Assembly: GCA_964422185.1 (NCBI GenBank) | Contig: CAYRAG010000002.1 | Span: 17,945-81,944 of the forward strand | From: CALXCT01 sp964422185 | GTDB taxonomy: Bacteria; Bacillota; Clostridia; Oscillospirales; Oscillospiraceae | DNA length: 64,000 nt | Reading direction: 5' to 3' | In this document: positions 47,884 to 55,982 of the stretch, piece by piece | Position numbering within the stretch: the stretch's first letter is position 1 | How the letters are laid out: the number at the start of each line of letters is the position of its first letter | The notes under the pieces: generated by a model | Seen by the model: only the letters and a program-made list of their open reading frames with translations | Databases searched by the model: none | Told to the model about the DNA's origin: nothing | Translations under genes and position numbers: made by a program

Positions 47884-48393
47884 CTATCTCCTCCGGGCGC
47901 GTTTTCCCGGCCTGTTCCGGATCCACAGGTGGTAGATCAGGGTTCCCACAATCAGGAGGTTGAGGAGGAGCGCCGTCAGGGAGTCGTTGGTGAACACGGC
48001 GGCGGACGCGACGCACGCCGCGGTGACGCCGATTCGAATGATCATCGGGAGAAAGCCGGTTTTGCCGGCCAGCCAGACCGGGTACGCCAGAAGAGAGATG
48101 AAGCAGGCGATGACCAGCCAGCTGAGGGCGATATCTTTGCCGTAAATCATGTGCGTCACCATCGCCGTCGCGTAGTAGGCGAGGAGCATCCCGACAAAAA
48201 ACAGGAACACATTCCGTACCGCCTTTTTCCCCGTGCTGCTGTAGTACGCGATGAGCGTCCCGAACAGGATCCAGATGGTCAGGTCGGAGAAGATGTCGCT
48301 CAGCTCGTAGCTGACGATGTCAAAGACCTTGCCGAGCACACCGGACAGTGCGCCGAGGAGAAAGAGGACGACGGGGTGCAGCAGGAACCTCAA
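47884..48393 (-). CDS. Small multi-pass membrane protein, unknown function
   Basis: 169 residues; TTG start at 48393 behind GGGAGGGTGGGGTAAA. About five hydrophobic segments (LLHPVVLFLLGALSGVLG, LTIWILFGTLIAYY, VFLFFVGMLLAYYATAM, LSWLVIACFISLLAYPVWL, and a last one near LLLNLLIVGTLIYHLW). The C-terminus is highly basic (RNRPGKRARRR). I recognise no family. It begins 74 bases after serA and may be cotranscribed. Confidence 0.75.
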   Translation of the reverse strand: MRFLLHPVVLFLLGALSGVLGKVFDIVSYELSDIFSDLTIWILFGTLIAYYSSTGKKAVRNVFLFFVGMLLAYYATAMVTHMIYGKDIALSWLVIACFISLLAYPVWLAGKTGFLPMIIRIGVTAACVASAAVFTNDSLTALLLNLLIVGTLIYHLWIRNRPGKRARRR

Positions 48394-48467
48394 TTTACCC
48401 CACCCTCCCGGTTTCTCAGAAATGCCAGGGCGCGTTCACGCGGATAGCCTCCGGCAGCGCGGCCCGG

Positions 48468-49646
48468 TCAGTCCAGAATCCGGACGCGGAGGACGCCCTC
48501 CACAGCGCGCAGCTGATCCCGCACATGCTGAGGGATGGCGCAGTTGACATCGAAGACGGAGTAGGCGTAGGCCCCGCTGGACTTGTTGGTCATGTTCTCA
48601 ATGTTCACTTCGTCTCTGGCGAAGATGGGCATGATGGTGGTCAGCATGCCGGGGACATTCCGGTGGATGATGCAGATCCGGGCGATGCCGCTGCGGTCCA
48701 GGACGACGGTGGGGAGGTTGACGGAGTTTTTGATATTGCCGTTGCGCAGGTAGTCGTCCATCTCCCGTGCGGCCATCAGGGCGCAGTTGGCCTCGCTCTC
48801 AATGGTGGTGCCGCCCAGGTGCGGGGTGACGATGACATTCCTGGCTTTCACATTCCGCGATGTGGGGAAGTCCGTGACATAACGGGCGACCTTGCCGTGC
48901 TCCACCGCGGAGAGGATGGCGTCCTCGTTGACGACCTCGCCTCTGGCGTAGTTGATGATGCGCACGCCGTCCCGCATTTTCGCGATGGCCGCGGCGTCGA
49001 TCATGTCCCGGGTCTCCGCGGTGAGCGGGACATGGAGGGTGATGTAGTCGCAGCTGCGCAGCAGGGTGTCCAGATCGGTGACCCGCTGGACATTGCGGGA
49101 GATTTTCCACGCGGCGTCCACGGACAGGTAGGGGTCGTAGCCGAGCACCTCCATACCCAGCTCCAGGGAGATATTCGCCACCAGGCTGCCGACATTCCCC
49201 ATGCCGATGACGCCCAGGCGCTTGCCGAAGTACTCCGGGCCGGCGAACTGCTTCTTCGCCTGCTCCATGGCCACATCCACGGGGATGTCGTCGTTGTCGT
49301 AGGAGTAGACCCAGCGCATGCCGCCGAGGATATCGCGGGAGGCCATGCTCAGGGCGAACACAAACAGCTCCTTGACGCCGTTGGCGTTGGCGCCGGGGGA
49401 GTTGAACACGGCGATGCCCGCCTCCGTGCAGCGGTCAATGGGGATGGTGTTGACCCCGATGCCGGCCCGGGCGATGCACTTGAGTTCCGGATTGAACGGG
49501 TAGTCCAGCATGTTCGTGGCCCGGACGAAGATGGCGTCCGGGGCGTCCATGTCGTCGGACAGGGCGTAGCGATCCGGCGTCAGAATCTCCCGGCAGGCGG
49601 GAGAGATGTGATTGAGTGTTTTGATTTTGAATTTTTCAGGGTGCAT
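48468..49646 (-). CDS. serA: D-3-phosphoglycerate dehydrogenase
   Basis: 392 residues; ATG at 49646. First step of serine synthesis: 3-phosphoglycerate to 3-phosphohydroxypyruvate with NAD+. Seen: IARAGIGVNTIPIDRCTEAG, NAD fold GVIGMGNVGSLVA (about 143), catalytic Arg in NYARGEVV (about 230) and His in TPHLGGTT (about 282). A C-terminal ACT domain (ICIIHRNVPGMLTTI) should bind serine as feedback inhibitor. It is the short ACT-only form, lacking the long substrate-binding insertion. Directly follows serC. Confidence 0.95.
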   Translation of the reverse strand: MHPEKFKIKTLNHISPACREILTPDRYALSDDMDAPDAIFVRATNMLDYPFNPELKCIARAGIGVNTIPIDRCTEAGIAVFNSPGANANGVKELFVFALSMASRDILGGMRWVYSYDNDDIPVDVAMEQAKKQFAGPEYFGKRLGVIGMGNVGSLVANISLELGMEVLGYDPYLSVDAAWKISRNVQRVTDLDTLLRSCDYITLHVPLTAETRDMIDAAAIAKMRDGVRIINYARGEVVNEDAILSAVEHGKVARYVTDFPTSRNVKARNVIVTPHLGGTTIESEANCALMAAREMDDYLRNGNIKNSVNLPTVVLDRSGIARICIIHRNVPGMLTTIMPIFARDEVNIENMTNKSSGAYAYSVFDVNCAIPQHVRDQLRAVEGVLRVRILD

Positions 49647-49673
49647 GATGGTAAACGATCCTCCCGTGAAATT

Positions 49674-50756
49674 TCAGTGGCTTTTGTCAAAGGACTGGAT
49701 CAGATCGGCGAGTTGTTCCACGCCCTCCATGGGCATGGCGTTGTAGATGCTCGCCCGCATGCCGCCGACGGAGCGGTGGCCTTTCAGGTTCGTGAAGCCC
49801 GCCTGGACGGACTGCTGGACAAACTCCGCGTCCAGGCCGCTGTCCCCGGTGCGGAAGGTGACATTCATGTACGAGCGGCTGTCCGGCCGGGCGGGGGCGG
49901 TGAACAGGCGGGAGTCGTCGATGACCTGATAGAGCAGGTTCGCCCGCTTTTTCCGGGCGGCGTCCATGGCGGGGATCCCGCCCTGCCGCTCCACCCAGTC
50001 CAGAACCAGGCCGAGGATGTAGATACACCAGCAGGGCGGTGTGTTGTACATGGAGTCCTTTTCGATCATGGTCTGGTAGTTCATCATGAGCGGTGTGACG
50101 GGCAGCTCGTGGCCCGCCAGATCCTTCCGGATGAACACGACGGTCACGCCGGCGGGCGCCATGTTCTTCTGGGCGCCCGCGAAGATGATGCCGTACCGGG
50201 ACACATCCACCGGCGTGGTGAGGATGTTCGAGGACATGTCGCAGACCAGGGGGACATCGCCGGTCTGCGGCACATAGTGCCACTCGGTGCCGTATATCGT
50301 GTTGTTCGCGCAGTAGTAGAAGTAGCTGGCGCCGGGATCCAGATCCAGCGCGTCCTGGCCGGGGATGTAGGTGTGGTTCTGATCCTCGGAGGAGCACGCC
50401 ACGCGGATGTCGCCGTACTTTTTCGCCTCCCGGCAGGCGATGGCGGAGAAGTTGCCCGTGACGGCGTAGTCCGCCCTGCCGGTGCGGCTGATGAGGTTCA
50501 GGGGCACCATGGAGAACTGTGCGCTGGCGCCGCCCTGGAGAAACAGAATCTCGTGGGTGTCCGGGACGGCCATGAGCTGGCGCAGCTTTGTTTTGGCGTG
50601 CTGGAAGATGTCATCGAACACTTTGGATCGATGGCTCATCTCCATGACGGACATGCCGGATCCGTGATAGTCCGTGATCTCCCGCGCCGCCTGCTGCAGC
50701 ACTTCCAGCGGCAGCATGGACGGCCCGGCGGAAAAGTTGTATACCCGGTGTTCCAT
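49674..50756 (-). CDS. serC: Phosphoserine aminotransferase
   Basis: 360 residues, the standard SerC size. ATG at 50756 sits behind AAGGAGGAGG; an ATG two codons earlier is too close to that site. Fold type I PLP enzyme: YNFSAGPSMLP start, GSGMSVMEMSHRS, QGGASAQF, and the PLP lysine in FAGAQKNMAPAG (about 195). Converts phosphohydroxypyruvate plus glutamate to phosphoserine. Together with serA next door it makes two of the three serine steps; the phosphatase is not here. Confidence 0.96.
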   Translation of the reverse strand: MEHRVYNFSAGPSMLPLEVLQQAAREITDYHGSGMSVMEMSHRSKVFDDIFQHAKTKLRQLMAVPDTHEILFLQGGASAQFSMVPLNLISRTGRADYAVTGNFSAIACREAKKYGDIRVACSSEDQNHTYIPGQDALDLDPGASYFYYCANNTIYGTEWHYVPQTGDVPLVCDMSSNILTTPVDVSRYGIIFAGAQKNMAPAGVTVVFIRKDLAGHELPVTPLMMNYQTMIEKDSMYNTPPCWCIYILGLVLDWVERQGGIPAMDAARKKRANLLYQVIDDSRLFTAPARPDSRSYMNVTFRTGDSGLDAEFVQQSVQAGFTNLKGHRSVGGMRASIYNAMPMEGVEQLADLIQSFDKSH

Positions 50757-50828
50757 GAACATCCTCCTCCTTGTGAAACAGGGACGCAACGGCGCCCGGT
50801 GCCTCCGGAATTTCCGGCGGCATATCTG

Positions 50829-50865
50829 AAAAAAACGCCCAATCGGCAACGACTGGGCGTTTTTA
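50829..50865 (-). terminator. Terminator of the ribosomal protein supercluster
   Basis: Minus strand ACGCCCA / TGGGCGT stem with A-rich foot and a TTTTTT tail, 10 bases after the rplQ stop. Confidence 0.9.
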
Positions 50866-50874
50866 CCAGGTTTA

Positions 50875-51216
50875 TTACACCAGCTCGAGAATCGCCATCT
50901 CCGCGGCGTCGCCGCGGCGGGGGCCGATGCGGACGATGCGGGTGTAGCCGCCGTTGCGGTCGGAATAGCGGGGGGCGATCTCGTCAAACAGCTTCTTGGC
51001 CACATCCTCCTTGGTGAGGTAGGAAAGAGCCTGACGGTAGTTCGCCAGATCGCTGTGCTTAGCCAGCGTAATCAGTTTCTCCGCGATGGGGGCAACTTCC
51101 TTGGCGCGGGTGACCGTGGTTTTGATCATTTCTTCCTCAAACAGGTAGGTCACCATGGCGCGCAGCATGGCCCGCCGCTGATCCGAGGTGCGGCCGAGCT
51201 TACGGTGATGAGACAT
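50875..51216 (-). CDS. rplQ: Ribosomal protein bL17
   Basis: 113 residues, ATG at 51216 (the frame runs on to 51261, but MSHHRKLGRTSDQRRAMLR is the family start; quoted in part). Large-subunit protein at the exit tunnel. Last gene of the alpha operon. The 174 bases separating it from rpoA are unusually long for this operon and hold no other gene. Confidence 0.97.
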   Translation of the reverse strand: MSHHRKLGRTSDQRRAMLRAMVTYLFEEEMIKTTVTRAKEVAPIAEKLITLAKHSDLANYRQALSYLTKEDVAKKLFDEIAPRYSDRNGGYTRIVRIGPRRGDAAEMAILELV

Positions 51217-51390
51217 CTCAAACAACTCCTTTGGAATATCGCACAGCGAATCCCTTCTCATAAATTCGTCCTGAACGGACGCGCGTGGCGGCGCGTCCTG
51301 TCCTGAAAGCGTCCCGTTCGGGCATCGGGCGCGGCCCGTATCCGGCGGGGATCGTTACTTGCCGCCGGACTGCTTTCTGTCTGTGAGCGG

Positions 51391-52338
51391 TCAGTCGCTC
51401 TCGCTGGCCAGGGACAGACCCATCATGGCCAGCTTGTTGTTTACCTCCTCCAGGGACTTGCGGCCCAGGTTGCGCACTTTCATCATTTCCTCGGGGGTCT
51501 TGGAAATCAGATCCTCCACGGTGTTGATGTTGGCGCGCTTGAGGCAGTTGAACGAGCGGACGGACAGATCCAGCTCCTCGATGGTCAGTTCCAGCACCTT
51601 GTCTCTCTGCGCCTCCGCCTTCTCCACCACTGTGGATCGGCTGCCCATCGCCTCGGACAGGTCGGTGAACAGAGCGAAGTGGTCGCACAGGATCCGGGCG
51701 GCCAGGGAGACGGCGTCCCGGGCGTCGATGGTGCCGTTGGTCCACACCTCCAGCGTCAGCTTGTCAAAGTCGGTCAGATCGCCCACACGGGTGTTCTCCA
51801 CGGTGTAGTTGACTTTCCGGACGGGGGTGTAGATGGAGTCCACCGGAATCACGCCGATGATGGTCTGTGTGCTCCGGTTCTTTTCGCTGGGGACATAGCC
51901 GCGGCCGTGGGACAGGGTCAGTTCCATGTTCAGCGTGGCGTCCACATCCAGCGTGGCGATATGCAGTTCGGGATTGAGCACCTCCACCTCCGCATCCGCC
52001 TTGATGTCTCCGGCGGTCACCACACAGGGGCCGGAGGCTTCGATATAAACTGTTTTTACGCTTTCGCAGTGCAGCTTGGCGATAATTCCTTTCACATTGA
52101 GGACGATCTCGGTGACATCCTCCTTGATCCCGGGGATGGTGGAGAATTCATGCTGCACGCCGGCAATTTTGATGGAGGTAACCGCAGTGCCTGGCAGGGA
52201 GGACAGCAAAACACGGCGCAGAGAGTTGCCGAGCGTTGTGCCGTAGCCCCGTTCCAGCGGTTCTACAACATATTTGCCGTAGGAGCTGTCCTCGGGGTTC
52301 TCCACACATTCTATGCGAGGCTTTTCGATTTCTACCAT
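51391..52338 (-). CDS. rpoA: RNA polymerase alpha subunit
   Basis: 315 residues. N-terminal assembly domain with FVVEPLERGYGTTLGNSLRR-type sequence (KYVVEPLERGYGTTLGNSLR) and the C-terminal domain with IEELDLSVRSFNCLKRANI and NLGRKSLEEV, which binds UP elements and regulators. Normal length. The CTD is the reference for the alpha-CTD-like piece in the AAA protein at 16024-17832. Confidence 0.98.
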   Translation of the reverse strand: MVEIEKPRIECVENPEDSSYGKYVVEPLERGYGTTLGNSLRRVLLSSLPGTAVTSIKIAGVQHEFSTIPGIKEDVTEIVLNVKGIIAKLHCESVKTVYIEASGPCVVTAGDIKADAEVEVLNPELHIATLDVDATLNMELTLSHGRGYVPSEKNRSTQTIIGVIPVDSIYTPVRKVNYTVENTRVGDLTDFDKLTLEVWTNGTIDARDAVSLAARILCDHFALFTDLSEAMGSRSTVVEKAEAQRDKVLELTIEELDLSVRSFNCLKRANINTVEDLISKTPEEMMKVRNLGRKSLEEVNNKLAMMGLSLASESD

Positions 52339-52416
52339 GTTTACCCTCCTTTTTCGCGCGGCGGAGATTCCGGATCCCCGCCGTTTCGGTTCAGATCACC
52401 AGTTGATGAGGGTCTG

Positions 52417-53019
52417 TTACTTGGAGTACAACTCGACGATGAGATGCTCCTCCACAGGCACATCGATATCCTCGCGCACAGGCATCTTGGTCACGGTACC
52501 CTTCAGGGCGCCCTTCTCCCGCTCCAGCCACTGGGGCGTGGTCACCATCGGGGCGTCCTCGCCGGTCAGCCGCTTGAACAGATCGGAGCTGCGGCTGGAC
52601 TCGCGAACCTCAATCACATCACCGGGCTTCACCAGGTAGGAGGGGATATTGACCTTCTTGCCGTTGACGGTGTAGTGGGCGTGGTTGACCAGCTGGCGGG
52701 CCTGGCGGCGGGTCTGGGCGAGACCCAGACGGTAGACCACATTGTCCAGGCGGCGCTCCACCAGGATCAGCAGGTTCTCGCCGGTCTTGCCGGGCATGCG
52801 GGCGGCTTTCTCATAGTACATATGGAACTGCTTTTCCAGGATTCCATAGACAAACTTGACTTTCTGCTTCTCGTTGAGCTGGATGGCATACTCGCTCTTC
52901 TTCCTGCGCATCTGGCCGCCGGGGTTGCGCTTGGTCTCTTTCTTCGCGTAGCCCATCACCGCGGGGGAGATGCCCAGGGCCTTACACCGCTTGGCCACAG
53001 GCTGCATGTTCTTAGCCAT
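52417..53019 (-). CDS. rpsD: Ribosomal protein uS4
   Basis: 200 residues. Zinc-free form: only one Cys near the N-terminus (AKRCKALGIS). S4 RNA-binding domain ERRLDNVVYRLGLAQTRRQA. Primary 16S binder that also often represses its operon. Confidence 0.97.
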   Translation of the reverse strand: MAKNMQPVAKRCKALGISPAVMGYAKKETKRNPGGQMRRKKSEYAIQLNEKQKVKFVYGILEKQFHMYYEKAARMPGKTGENLLILVERRLDNVVYRLGLAQTRRQARQLVNHAHYTVNGKKVNIPSYLVKPGDVIEVRESSRSSDLFKRLTGEDAPMVTTPQWLEREKGALKGTVTKMPVREDIDVPVEEHLIVELYSK

Positions 53020-53040
53020 AAATACTCTTCCTCCTTCTTC

Positions 53041-53448
53041 TTAGACGCGTCTTCTCTTGGGAGGACGGCAGCCGTTGTGGGGCACGGGGGTGACATCCTT
53101 GATCAGGATGACTTCAAGACCCACAGCCTGCAGGGCGCGGATGGCGGCTTCACGGCCGGCGCCGGGACCCCGCACATACACTTCCACGCTCTTCAGACCG
53201 TACTCCATGGCCGCCTTCGCGGCGGTCTCCGCCGCGGTCTGAGCAGCGAAGGGGGTGGATTTCCTGGATCCGCGGAAGCCGAGGCCGCCGGAGGAGGCCC
53301 AGGACAGGGCGTTGCCCTGCAGATCGGTCACAGTGACCATGGTATTGTTGAAAGAGGAACGGATATGAACCTGGCCCCTCTCCACGATTTTGCGTTCGCG
53401 GCGCTTTCTGGTGGCGCCTTTCCTGGAGCTGTTTTTCGCGTTCGCCAT
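53041..53448 (-). CDS. rpsK: Ribosomal protein uS11
   Basis: 135 residues. AHIRSSFNNTMVTVTD-type core (VHIRSSFNNTMVTVTD), RGPGAGREAAIRALQ and ending NGCRPPKRRRV, all family features. Located on the 30S platform. Confidence 0.98.
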   Translation of the reverse strand: MANAKNSSRKGATRKRRERKIVERGQVHIRSSFNNTMVTVTDLQGNALSWASSGGLGFRGSRKSTPFAAQTAAETAAKAAMEYGLKSVEVYVRGPGAGREAAIRALQAVGLEVILIKDVTPVPHNGCRPPKRRRV

Positions 53449-53463
53449 ACTTCATATCCCTCC

Positions 53464-53832
53464 TTACTTCTTCTTGTTGGCGACAGTACGCTTGGGACCC
53501 TTGCGGGTGCGGGCATTCGTCTTGCTGCGCTGTCCCCGGACAGGCAGACCCTTGCGGTGGCGGATGCCGCGATAGCAGCCGATCTCAGTCAGGCGCTTGA
53601 TGTCCATGGCGACATTGCGGCGCAGGTCGCCCTCCACGGTGTACTCGTGGGCGATGCAGTCGCGCAGCTTTGCCTCATCTTCCTCGGTCAGATCCTTGAC
53701 GCGGGTATCGGGATTGACGCCTGTCTTTTTCAGGATCTCATTGGCGCTGGTGCGCCCAATGCCGTAGATGTAGGTCAGACCGATTTCGATCCGCTTATCC
53801 CTCGGCAAATCAATGCCGGCAATACGAGCCAT
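53464..53832 (-). CDS. rpsM: Ribosomal protein uS13
   Basis: 122 residues. MARIAGIDLPRDKRIEIGLT start, YRGIRHRKGLPVRGQRSKTN near the C-terminus and a Lys tail. 30S head protein contacting the P-site tRNA. Confidence 0.98.
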   Translation of the reverse strand: MARIAGIDLPRDKRIEIGLTYIYGIGRTSANEILKKTGVNPDTRVKDLTEEDEAKLRDCIAHEYTVEGDLRRNVAMDIKRLTEIGCYRGIRHRKGLPVRGQRSKTNARTRKGPKRTVANKKK

Positions 53833-53850
53833 ATACTCTACGCACCTCCA

Positions 53851-53964
53851 TTAACCTTGTCTCTGCTTGTGTTTGGGATTTTCGCAAATGACCATGACTT
53901 TGCCCTTGCGCTTAATGACCTTGCACTTCTCGCACATGGGCTTCACGGAAGGTCTTACTTTCAT
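53851..53964 (-). CDS. rpmJ: Ribosomal protein bL36
   Basis: 37 residues from ATG at 53964 (below usual ORF-length cut-offs; the longer frame is not coding). MKVRPSVKPMCEKCKVIKR with a C-x2-C and a later Cys and His (VICENPKHKQRQG) forms the zinc ribbon, i.e. the C+ type. Between infA and rpsM, its usual place. Confidence 0.97.
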   Translation of the reverse strand: MKVRPSVKPMCEKCKVIKRKGKVMVICENPKHKQRQG

Positions 53965-54058
53965 GTCAATTTCCTCCTGATGAATGCCGTGATGGCACCG
54001 GCGGGCGGAGACAGCGCCCCGCGTGCGGCGCACGCCTCTGCCGGTCGCGGATACTGGT

Positions 54059-54277
54059 TTACTTGGACCGCCAGGTGATTCTGCCCCTGGTCAGGTCGTA
54101 GGGAGACATCTGGATGGTTACCTTATCGCCCGGCAGGATGCGGATGAAGTTCATCCGCAGTTTGCCGGAAATGTGAGCCAGGATGATGTGGCCGTTTCCA
54201 ATGTCCACATGAAATGTGGTGTTGGGAAGCGCCTCTGTGACAATGCCTTCCAGTTCGATCATATCATCTTTTGCCAA
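54059..54277 (-). CDS. infA: Translation initiation factor IF-1
   Basis: 72 residues, exactly the family size. S1-like OB fold: MAKDDMIELEGIVTEALPN, HISGKLRMNFIRILPGD, YDLTRGRITWR. It occupies the 30S A-site during initiation. Its first 19 bases overlap the upstream KOW-domain gene. Confidence 0.98.
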   Translation of the reverse strand: MAKDDMIELEGIVTEALPNTTFHVDIGNGHIILAHISGKLRMNFIRILPGDKVTIQMSPYDLTRGRITWRSK

Positions 54278-54564
54278 GTGTCATTACCTCCCTTGAAGGC
54301 GGCCAACGCCCGTCTCAGTTCCCGGTCGGAGACCGGCTCTCCCCGCTCCAGCTTACGGATGGCGGGGTGGTCGAACTTCGCCTGGCCCGTGGTCAGGTTC
54401 CGCACATGAACAGGTTTCTTCTCCTTGGGGCGGGCAACTTTCCTGCGCTTGCCGTCAGCCAGCAGCAGGCGGTTCTTCTCCTGGTTCACACCGACCACGC
54501 AGAAGACGCCGTCCCTGTCCCGTCCGGCGGTGGCGCGGACAATCTGGCCTGTGCAGTCAAACAT
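54259..54564 (-). CDS. KOW-domain RNA-binding protein
   Basis: 101 residues. A KOW motif near the start (GQIVRATAGRDRDGVFCVVG) resembles the L14e/L27-like small RNA-binding proteins found between map and infA in Clostridia. The rest is basic. Likely a ribosome-associated factor; the exact role is not known. It overlaps both neighbours (map by 8 and infA by 19 bases), so the three are tightly coupled. Confidence 0.85.
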   Translation of the reverse strand: MFDCTGQIVRATAGRDRDGVFCVVGVNQEKNRLLLADGKRRKVARPKEKKPVHVRNLTTGQAKFDHPAIRKLERGEPVSDRELRRALAAFKGGNDTWQKMI

Positions 54565-55330
54565 AGGCGCCGCCTCCGGTGACGGTCAGGATCTCGGGAT
54601 CGCCCTCGGTGATCACGATGGAGTTCTCATAGTGCGCAGCCAGCGAGCCGTCCCTTGTCTTGACGGTCCAGCCGTCCTTCAGCACCCGGATGCGCCAGTC
54701 GCCCTGGTTCACCATGGGCTCCACCGCCAGGGTCATGCCCGGCGTCAGGCGCGGGCCGTGCCCGGCCGCCCCGAAGTTCGGGACTTCCGGCGCCTCGTGG
54801 AGGCTGGCGCCCACACCGTGGCCCACATAGTCCCGCACGATGGAGAACCCGTTGGACTCCACATAGACCTGAACGGCGTGGGAGATATCGGAGATCCGGT
54901 TTCCCACCCGGGCGAACCGGATTCCCTCCCAGAAACTCTGCTGTGTGACATCAATCAGCCGCTGCGCCTCGGGATCAATGGCCCCGCAGGCGTAGGTCGC
55001 GGCGCAGTCGCCGTGGAAGCCGTCCACACACGCGCCCACATCCACGCTGACGATGTCGCCCTCTTTCAGGATTCTCCGCTTGGAGGGGATGCCGTGGATG
55101 ACCTCGTCGTTGACCGAGATGCACGCGGAGCCGGGAAAGCCGCCGTAGCCGAGGAAAGACGGCGTCCCGTTGTGGCTCTCGATGAACTTGCGCACGGCGA
55201 GGTCGATCTCGTGGGTGCTGATGCCCGGGCGGACCATGCTGCCGGCCAGGGCGCGGGCCTCCGCCGTCACCTGTCCGGCGCGGCGCATGCGCTCAATCTC
55301 ATGGGGAGATTTAATGGAAATTAAATCCAT
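54557..55330 (-). CDS. map: Methionine aminopeptidase type I
   Basis: 257 residues; ATG at 55330 one base after the adk stop, so coupled. Removes the initiator Met from new proteins. Metal ligands in VSVDVGACVDGFHGDCAATY (Asp, Asp), VGHGVGASLHEAP (His) and two Glu (AVEPMV and YENSIVITEGDPE region). No N-terminal extension. Usual place in the spc operon tail. Confidence 0.97.
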   Translation of the reverse strand: MDLISIKSPHEIERMRRAGQVTAEARALAGSMVRPGISTHEIDLAVRKFIESHNGTPSFLGYGGFPGSACISVNDEVIHGIPSKRRILKEGDIVSVDVGACVDGFHGDCAATYACGAIDPEAQRLIDVTQQSFWEGIRFARVGNRISDISHAVQVYVESNGFSIVRDYVGHGVGASLHEAPEVPNFGAAGHGPRLTPGMTLAVEPMVNQGDWRIRVLKDGWTVKTRDGSLAAHYENSIVITEGDPEILTVTGGGAYV

Positions 55331-55331
55331 A

Positions 55332-55964
55332 TCAGATACCCAGAGCCTCCAGAACCGCCTGAGTGGTACTCTCGATGGTGGGCTGATTCTCCACGGCCCG
55401 AACCAGGCCGCGCTGGGCATAGAACTGCTTCAAGGGCTCTGTCTCGGCGTGGTAGACGGCCAGGCGCTGGCGCACGGTCTCGGGCCTGTCGTCCTTGCGC
55501 TGCTCCAGCGTACCGCCGCACTTGTCGCACACGCCCTCTTTCTTCGGGGGCATATTGACGATGTGGTAGGTGGCGCCGCACACGGGGCACGCCCTGCGGC
55601 CGGTCATGCGCACCTCGATCTCCTCGTCGGAGACCTCCAGATCCACCACATGATCGAACTGGACACCGGCGTTCTCCAGCGCCTCCGCCTGGGCGATGGT
55701 GCGGGGCACCCCGTCCAGGATGTAGCCGTTGGCGCAGTCGGGCTCCGCCAGGCGCTCCACGACGATGCCGATAATCACATCATCGGGAACCAGTGCGCCG
55801 GAGTCCATGTACTTCTTGGCCTCAAGGCCCACGGGAGTGCCGTTTTTCACAGCGGCCCGGAGAATGTTGCCGGTGGAGATGGTGGGGATATCCAGTTTCC
55901 TGCTCAGGATTTCCGCCTGAGTTCCCTTGCCGGCGCCGGGGGCGCCCAACATGATAATCTTCAT
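55332..55964 (-). CDS. adk: Adenylate kinase
   Basis: 210 residues. P-loop GAPGAGKGTQAE, AMP-binding DGVPRTIAQAEALE (FPRT variant VPRT), and a zinc-type lid with CPVCGATYH and CDKCGG. ATP + AMP to 2 ADP. The Gram-positive zinc lid is complete. Confidence 0.98.
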   Translation of the reverse strand: MKIIMLGAPGAGKGTQAEILSRKLDIPTISTGNILRAAVKNGTPVGLEAKKYMDSGALVPDDVIIGIVVERLAEPDCANGYILDGVPRTIAQAEALENAGVQFDHVVDLEVSDEEIEVRMTGRRACPVCGATYHIVNMPPKKEGVCDKCGGTLEQRKDDRPETVRQRLAVYHAETEPLKQFYAQRGLVRAVENQPTIESTTQAVLEALGI

Positions 55965-55982
55965 GATTTTCCCCGCCCTTTC

